In this document: positions 57,015 to 64,000 of the stretch, piece by piece
Numbering within the stretch: position 1 is the first letter of the stretch
How the letters are laid out: every line of letters begins with the position of its first letter
NCBI RefSeq assembly: GCF_943734655.1
Contig: NC_071354.1
Coordinates: 14,614,501-14,678,500, forward strand
DNA from: Sabethes cyaneus
Taxonomy: Eukaryota; Arthropoda; Insecta; Diptera; Culicidae
Length of the DNA stretch: 64,000 bases
Reading direction: 5' to 3'
Made by a program: the position numbers and the translations under genes
Notes under the pieces: model-generated
Told to the model about the DNA's origin: nothing
Databases searched by the model: none
Seen by the model: the letters and a program-made list of their open reading frames with translations, nothing else

Positions 57015-60000
57015 TATAGTATTAAATAATCATCTCTCTGCACATATTTTTAATTTTAATTGCACTGACTGTTGTGTCATTAACGGTACGATTCTAGTCA
57101 AGTACGACACTGACTCACTTACCTAACCAGAGAATGAAAGTGATTAAGTACTTAAATGCCTTAAAGGATTTTAGATTTCCAAATATTTTGCCGGTTCTAT
57201 TGATCGAGGCTCCTTCTTGTACCCTGGTTCAACGTGTCCTTTCGCATTTTATAAGAAAAACATTAGGCAGCTACCATCAGTAGTCAAACATGTCCGGATT
57301 TAAAAACATGGTTTTGAATCCGAACAGCGTAATTATTTACAAAAATACATCTTATTTCACCACATTAATGAATGACTCCGTCTCAATTGATTAAAATTTA
57401 TCTTTTTTGTCGATACTAAGTTACAATAAATTGGTTTCTTTGAATAATAAGTTCCCAAAATCTTAAATCGCGAAGGCACTACTTAATAGTAATCTAAAAA
57501 ACTCGCAGAAAAAAACACTGTTTGACACCAACGTTATGTTTGGATTTATTTAAGTTATTTCGCTCAGCCTACTTAACCACCGATTATGTTTAAACGATCT
57601 TAGATATATTTGCAAAGTAAACCACATAGCTACACCTCATAAATTGGTTATATTTATATTACTACTTGATAAGTAATTGAATGAATTAGTGAAGGTGTCC
57701 GGATACCAATAGGTAACATCCGGATTTTTATGCAGCATGGTATCTGTTTTGAAACTACGATGAAAAGATTTTACAAAATATATTTCGATTTTCCATAATT
57801 TAATCAAACCCCGTCAAGCGCCTAGCTGGGTAAAAGTGCGATTCACGGACGGGGCAAAAGTGCGATGCATAGACGAGTCAAAAATGTATAACTAATTATA
57901 TACAGCTTTAGGCACTATATTCAGATACTAGAAATGGAAGATCTGCAGAAAACTGTGTACTCTACAGATGTTGGCCGAAGGAAAGCAATGTTTTTCCGCT
58001 GATGAAACAAAAAAACAAACGTTTGGAAAAGTTTCGATCTGACGAAAGCTGCAATACACCAGCGCAAAACAGGAAAGATGCAAATTTATTTATTTATTTA
58101 TTTTTTTATTTATTTATTTGCAGTCAATCGTGTGTAGACCGTGATACAAGCTTAACCTAATGTTATCAATCGATTACATATTCTATTTATGTTTGCTCGT
58201 TTCTGCTAGTTTTCTGTTGTTATTGACTTGAATTACTTATTGTCCTAAAATATTGCTTCAATTTGGTTTTTTTAATTGTGAAGTCAATAAAATTACAATG
58301 TTGGTTGTATAGCACCATCATTTGATTTATGGGCCCGAATTTAGCATAATTAGTTCGATAATGATCCGTGGCAAATAGTGTACGAACACGTAAATTTCTA
58401 GTAGGTGCGTAAAAATTTAATTTAGATAAGAGTTCGGCAGAGTCAATACGTTGTGAGACTATGTCATTAACAAATGAGACCATTGCAAATTCACGACGCG
58501 CCTTTAATGTTTCGATATTTATAAGCTTGCAGCGGTTGTCATATGACGGAAGAGGAAGGCTCGTCCAATTTAAATTACGGAGTGCGTACAACAAGAATTG
58601 TTTTTGTATTGATTCTATTCTATTTATGTGTGCATTGGCAAACGGAGACCATACCACGCTACAGTACTCAAGAATTGAACGAACGTAGTAAATGTAAAGT
58701 GTTTTTAATGTGTATGGGTCTCGAAAATTAAAGCTAAAGCGTTTTATGAAAGAGAGCATGTTGCTTGCTTTACAAGTAATTGTATTATAGTGATCTATAA
58801 ACGTTAATTTTGAGTCTAGAATAACTCCCAAATCTCTAATTCGTTCACAATTTTCTATCATTTGATCTCCAAGGGAGATGTTGGTTATATGTGTATTTCG
58901 TTTCCTACTGAATTTAATTAATTTACATTTGTTCACGTTTAGTTGAAGTAAGCTCTTCTTACACCAATTATAAAAAATTTGAATTTCGTTACAAAATGTG
59001 TTGACATCTGTCTCATTTTTTATTTCTAAGTATAATTTCATATCGTCGGCGTAAATAAGGATTTTTATATTCTTGAGAACGAATGAGATATCATTAACGA
59101 ATAGAATAAACAATAGCGGTCCTAAATGAGACCCCTGAGGGACTCCAGAAGTGACTTGAATGGGATTAGATGTTTTTCCTTTAAATTTAACAATTTGCTG
59201 GCGGTATGTGAGATATGATTCGATCCATATTAAAAGTTCTTGATGTATACCTATTTTTTTCAATTTGAAGAGAAGCATTGGTATATCAATGCGATCAAAG
59301 GCTTTACTAAAGTCGGTATATAAGGCTTCAACGTAGTTTCCATTATCCATTGCGTTAAGCGAAAAGTTAACAAACTCGAGTAAATTTGTTGTGGTTGAGC
59401 GTCCTTTGTAGAAACCATGTTGTGTATGAGTAATTCTATTTTTTATTTGCGAGAATACCTTCTTATTGACAATTGCTTCAAAAAGTTTTGGAATACAAGA
59501 GATAATTGCAATACCCCTATAATTACGGATATCAGATTTCTTACCAGCTTTGAACACAGGCACTAAGAAAGATCTTTTCCAGATGCTTGGGAAAATTCCA
59601 GATTTAAGGGACAAATTAAAAAGCCAGAATAGTGGAGTAGCTAGCTCTGTTGCTAGTTTCCTTATGAATGCTGGAGGTAAGCCGTCTGGTCCGGGGCCTT
59701 TGGAGGAATCTAATGTTTCTAAGGCGTCTAATATTTCTAATACACTAATTTGTTTAACGTTTACGTCATTTGAGGATTCTGGAAAATGTGTAAAGTAGCC
59801 GTAATCGCGATCCTCTTCTGTGAATGTACCATAGATATTTCGGAAGAAAGTGGCAAAAAGGTCGCAAATTTCTTCTATGTTATCTGTGGTTTTTTCGTCC
59901 AAATGCATTCTAGATGGAAAGTTTTCTGATTTTAATTTTGATTTTACATAGTTGAAAAAGTTTTTTGGTTTTGATTTTATCTCACGCTCGGTTTTTTGTA

Positions 60001-61250
60001 TATACTCTTCAAAGGCAACATTTATTGCTTGGTTTAGTTGATCACAGAGATCAAGATAATTTGCTAAGTTATTGTCATTGTTATGGTTTTTGTATGCTTT
60101 ATGTGCCTTTTGCTTGCGATTTTTTATATTTTTTATTTGACTGTTGTACCATATAGGATGCTTTGAATGAGCCTGACGTCTTCGTTGTTTCATAGGCACC
60201 TCGTCTTTTAATATTTCAAATATGAGCTTATAGAAGGCTTCGACAGCCATTTCTACATTGTTTTCATTTCGAAATACATGTTGCCAATTAATATTGTGAA
60301 GCCTTTGTTTTATGTTCCCATAATTTGCGGACTGAAAGTCCGATACTTTTTCATATTCGCACTCGTAGGGTCGCAGATTTTCATGTATAAATAACGAATA
60401 TTCGATGGCGGTATGAAATACCTCGTTTTTCCATAATGGAGTTTGCGATTCAGTTACGCAGAAGTCTTCGCCTATGTTAGTAAACAATAAGTCTAAGTAG
60501 CAATCTTGCCTATTCTTTACGTGATTAATCTGATAAAGACCCAAGTTGGCAGATTTGTCAAATATTAATTGCAAGGTTTCGTTTTCACCAACGACTGGGA
60601 GAAGAATGCTCTCGTTGTCAGTGTCTGTAATGAAGTCAAGATTGCGTTGGTTGAAATCTCCGTATATGTGAAGCTTTATTTCAGGAGAGAGCTCAGATAA
60701 GACATTTTCCGCGACTTCAAAAAACTTTTCATAGTTTTCTTTACGTGCATTGTTTGGAGGAAAATAGACGGACGCAAAGATATGTGTCTCACCAGCTATT
60801 CGTGCTTTCGCCCATACATGTTCAAATTCGGTAAATGATGGAGTGATTATGATCTCTGAGTCTAGCTCTGATAGAATAGCAATTAATACACCGCCACCTG
60901 ATTTCATTTCAGACAATTGATAATTACGATCATTTCTATAGACATTATATCTATTACCAAAAACTTCCTCGCTATGTACACTATCATCCCAACTAGTTTC
61001 GGTTACAAGAATTATAGAAAAGGAGCAACATAAAATATTCTTTTGAATTTCATTAATTTTGTGAGCACTTCGCATGCGGTTTAGATTTTGGCAGTATACC
61101 GAAACTTCAGTTACCGTAGAATAATTAAGCGAAGAAGTTGATGGGGTTTCAATGATAAAATTATTTGGTATATTTTCCAAGCAATGTTTGGAATGAGTAT
61201 TAATAGTAGCGTGGTTATCAAACATATTTACCGAACTATGACTTATTTCA

Positions 61251-62912
<1,662 letters not shown>

Positions 62913-63228
62913 TTATTTTTGTTTTTTTGACCGAATAACTTTTATTGTAACTGTAACCGTGCACACAAAGTTGTACGACACACGAATTAAACGATTATAA
63001 CTATGTTATTGTTAAAAACACTTGCACCACGGTAAAATGAAATTTATTTAGGGCGCGCGCAGCAGCGATTTGAAAACGCGACCGTCCGGTGTGACTGCGA
63101 ATGGTATGCGAATGGTAAATTGAGAACATTCCTTACCGAAACATACTGCAGATTGAAGATACTATAGTTTTGTTAGCTGCTGCTGTGCTAATTTCATGGA
63201 TTCGAGCTTTGCACTTTTGCCCCGCTAG

Positions 63229-63845
63229 CCCCGAAAACTACTGAATCGATCGGCGTGAAAATTTGCATGAAGGGGTTTCTGGGGCCGGGGAAGGTTCTTA
63301 TGATAGTTAGAGATTCCGCCTTTCCCAAAGAGGGGGGCTCCCATACAAATGAAATACAAATTACTGCATAACTCGAGAGCTAATCAAGCAAATGGAACCA
63401 GATTTGGCAAATTTGGAGTCTTGAATTTATTTTATGATGGTTAGAGACCTATTTATAGTAACTAGATCATTCAGGGCGAGACGGCCGCGAGTGCTGCCGG
63501 CGTCGGAAGCGCCGACCACTAGGGGGGGGGAGGGTGATGGAATCACCACTGTCTAAGTTAATTTGTTTTCCTAGGTCTACTGACTTTTATTACTTTCCTT
63601 CAGTTGGGTCCGAACGAGTGACAGCGAGCAAGAAGAGGATCACCCCTGTGAAATGGTACTTTCCACGAAAAAGTTTTCCATGAAATGGTACATCGCGCTT
63701 AAAGTGTTTTGCGAAGTGGTATTCGGCGAAATGTTGTACAATCACGGCGAATATTGCTATCCGCTTTCTGGTTAAGCAATGGAGGAAGCTATTTTCTACT
63801 GTACTGTGAGGAAAAATTGCAAATTTGTATATTAAACTACCCATC
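63229..63845 (+). mobile_element. Helitron-like element (copy 3), truncated at both ends
   Basis: Starts within CGAAAACTACTGAATCGATC (compare 6860) and ends at TATATTAAACTACCCAT (compare 7929). It lacks the TC and CTAG ends. It includes the GC-rich module GAGACGGCCGCGAGTG (63478) shared with copy 2 and the GAAATGGTACTTTCC module shared with copy 1. Confidence 0.7.
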
Positions 63846-64000
63846 CCAGGTAACCAATAAGCATTGACATACCAGAAAATCAGCATATCTGGCATTTTAT
63901 ACTGCACGTTGTTGTATATTAGCTTTTTAACTGCATAGGTGTTGTAAATTGGCATCCAAAATGCTATTCAAATTCTTTGTGTCGGTAATTAGCTGCTATA
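63846..64000. other. Window edge, nothing recognised
   Basis: Short AT-rich remainder. Confidence 0.4.

Larger units (their letters stand above)
54113..57740. mobile_element. Element B: TA-flanked TIR element, itself interrupted
   Basis: Ends CCATGCTGCATCAATATCCGG and, inverted, CCATGCTGCATAAAAATCCGG, flanked by TA (54111-54112 and 57741-57742). The intact copy at 46410 shows the empty site CACATATCTG. Without element C it is about 1.06 kb. Subterminal TCCGGACAC-like motifs recur near both ends. No transposase found. Confidence 0.9.

Overview
The window looks like euchromatic DNA from a large, transposon-rich dipteran genome. A culicine-type mosquito is my best guess, from the mix of RTE and I/LOA-like retrotransposons, mariner/Tc1 elements, tRNA-derived SINEs and long introns; the species cannot be named from this. 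The DNA is AT-rich, with one clear host gene and more than 40 repeat insertions.

Host gene (13.5-32 kb, + strand): two coding exons of a large multipass membrane protein of the proline-rich transmembrane PRRT3/PRRT4 type. An internal exon (13560-13846) is joined in phase across a 10.56-kb intron to a long terminal exon (24405-27934). That exon carries about seven membrane segments between low-complexity tails, and is followed by a long A-rich 3' UTR (to about 32.2 kb). The 5' end of the gene is not identified and probably lies left of the window. A possible 45-nt in-frame microexon of another gene lies antisense in the 3' UTR (30043-30087).

Left flank (0-10 kb): repeat RepA, SINE-V copies, a mariner scrap, a TA-flanked MITE, and an I/LOA-like retrotransposon pseudogene cut exactly inside its endonuclease SDH motif by a Helitron-like element. 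Intron (13.8-24.4 kb): a Tc1 pseudogene split by a second SINE with a perfect 12-bp target duplication, a 2.2-kb Helitron-like element with a ~145-bp minisatellite, a gypsy RT scrap, an inverted repeat with a hammerhead-ribozyme-like core in each arm, and a decayed RTE carrying a hairpin MITE.

Right half (32-64 kb): mariner and RTE remnants, a 0.54-kb near-perfect foldback, TA-flanked DNA elements, and at 53.3-63.2 kb a deep nest. There RepA holds element B, which holds element C, which holds a SINE; RepA also holds a 5.03-kb non-LTR retrotransposon with two open ORFs and a target duplication. Empty-site comparison with other copies in the window resolves most boundaries and their relative order. 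I see no rRNA, functional tRNA or CRISPR array.
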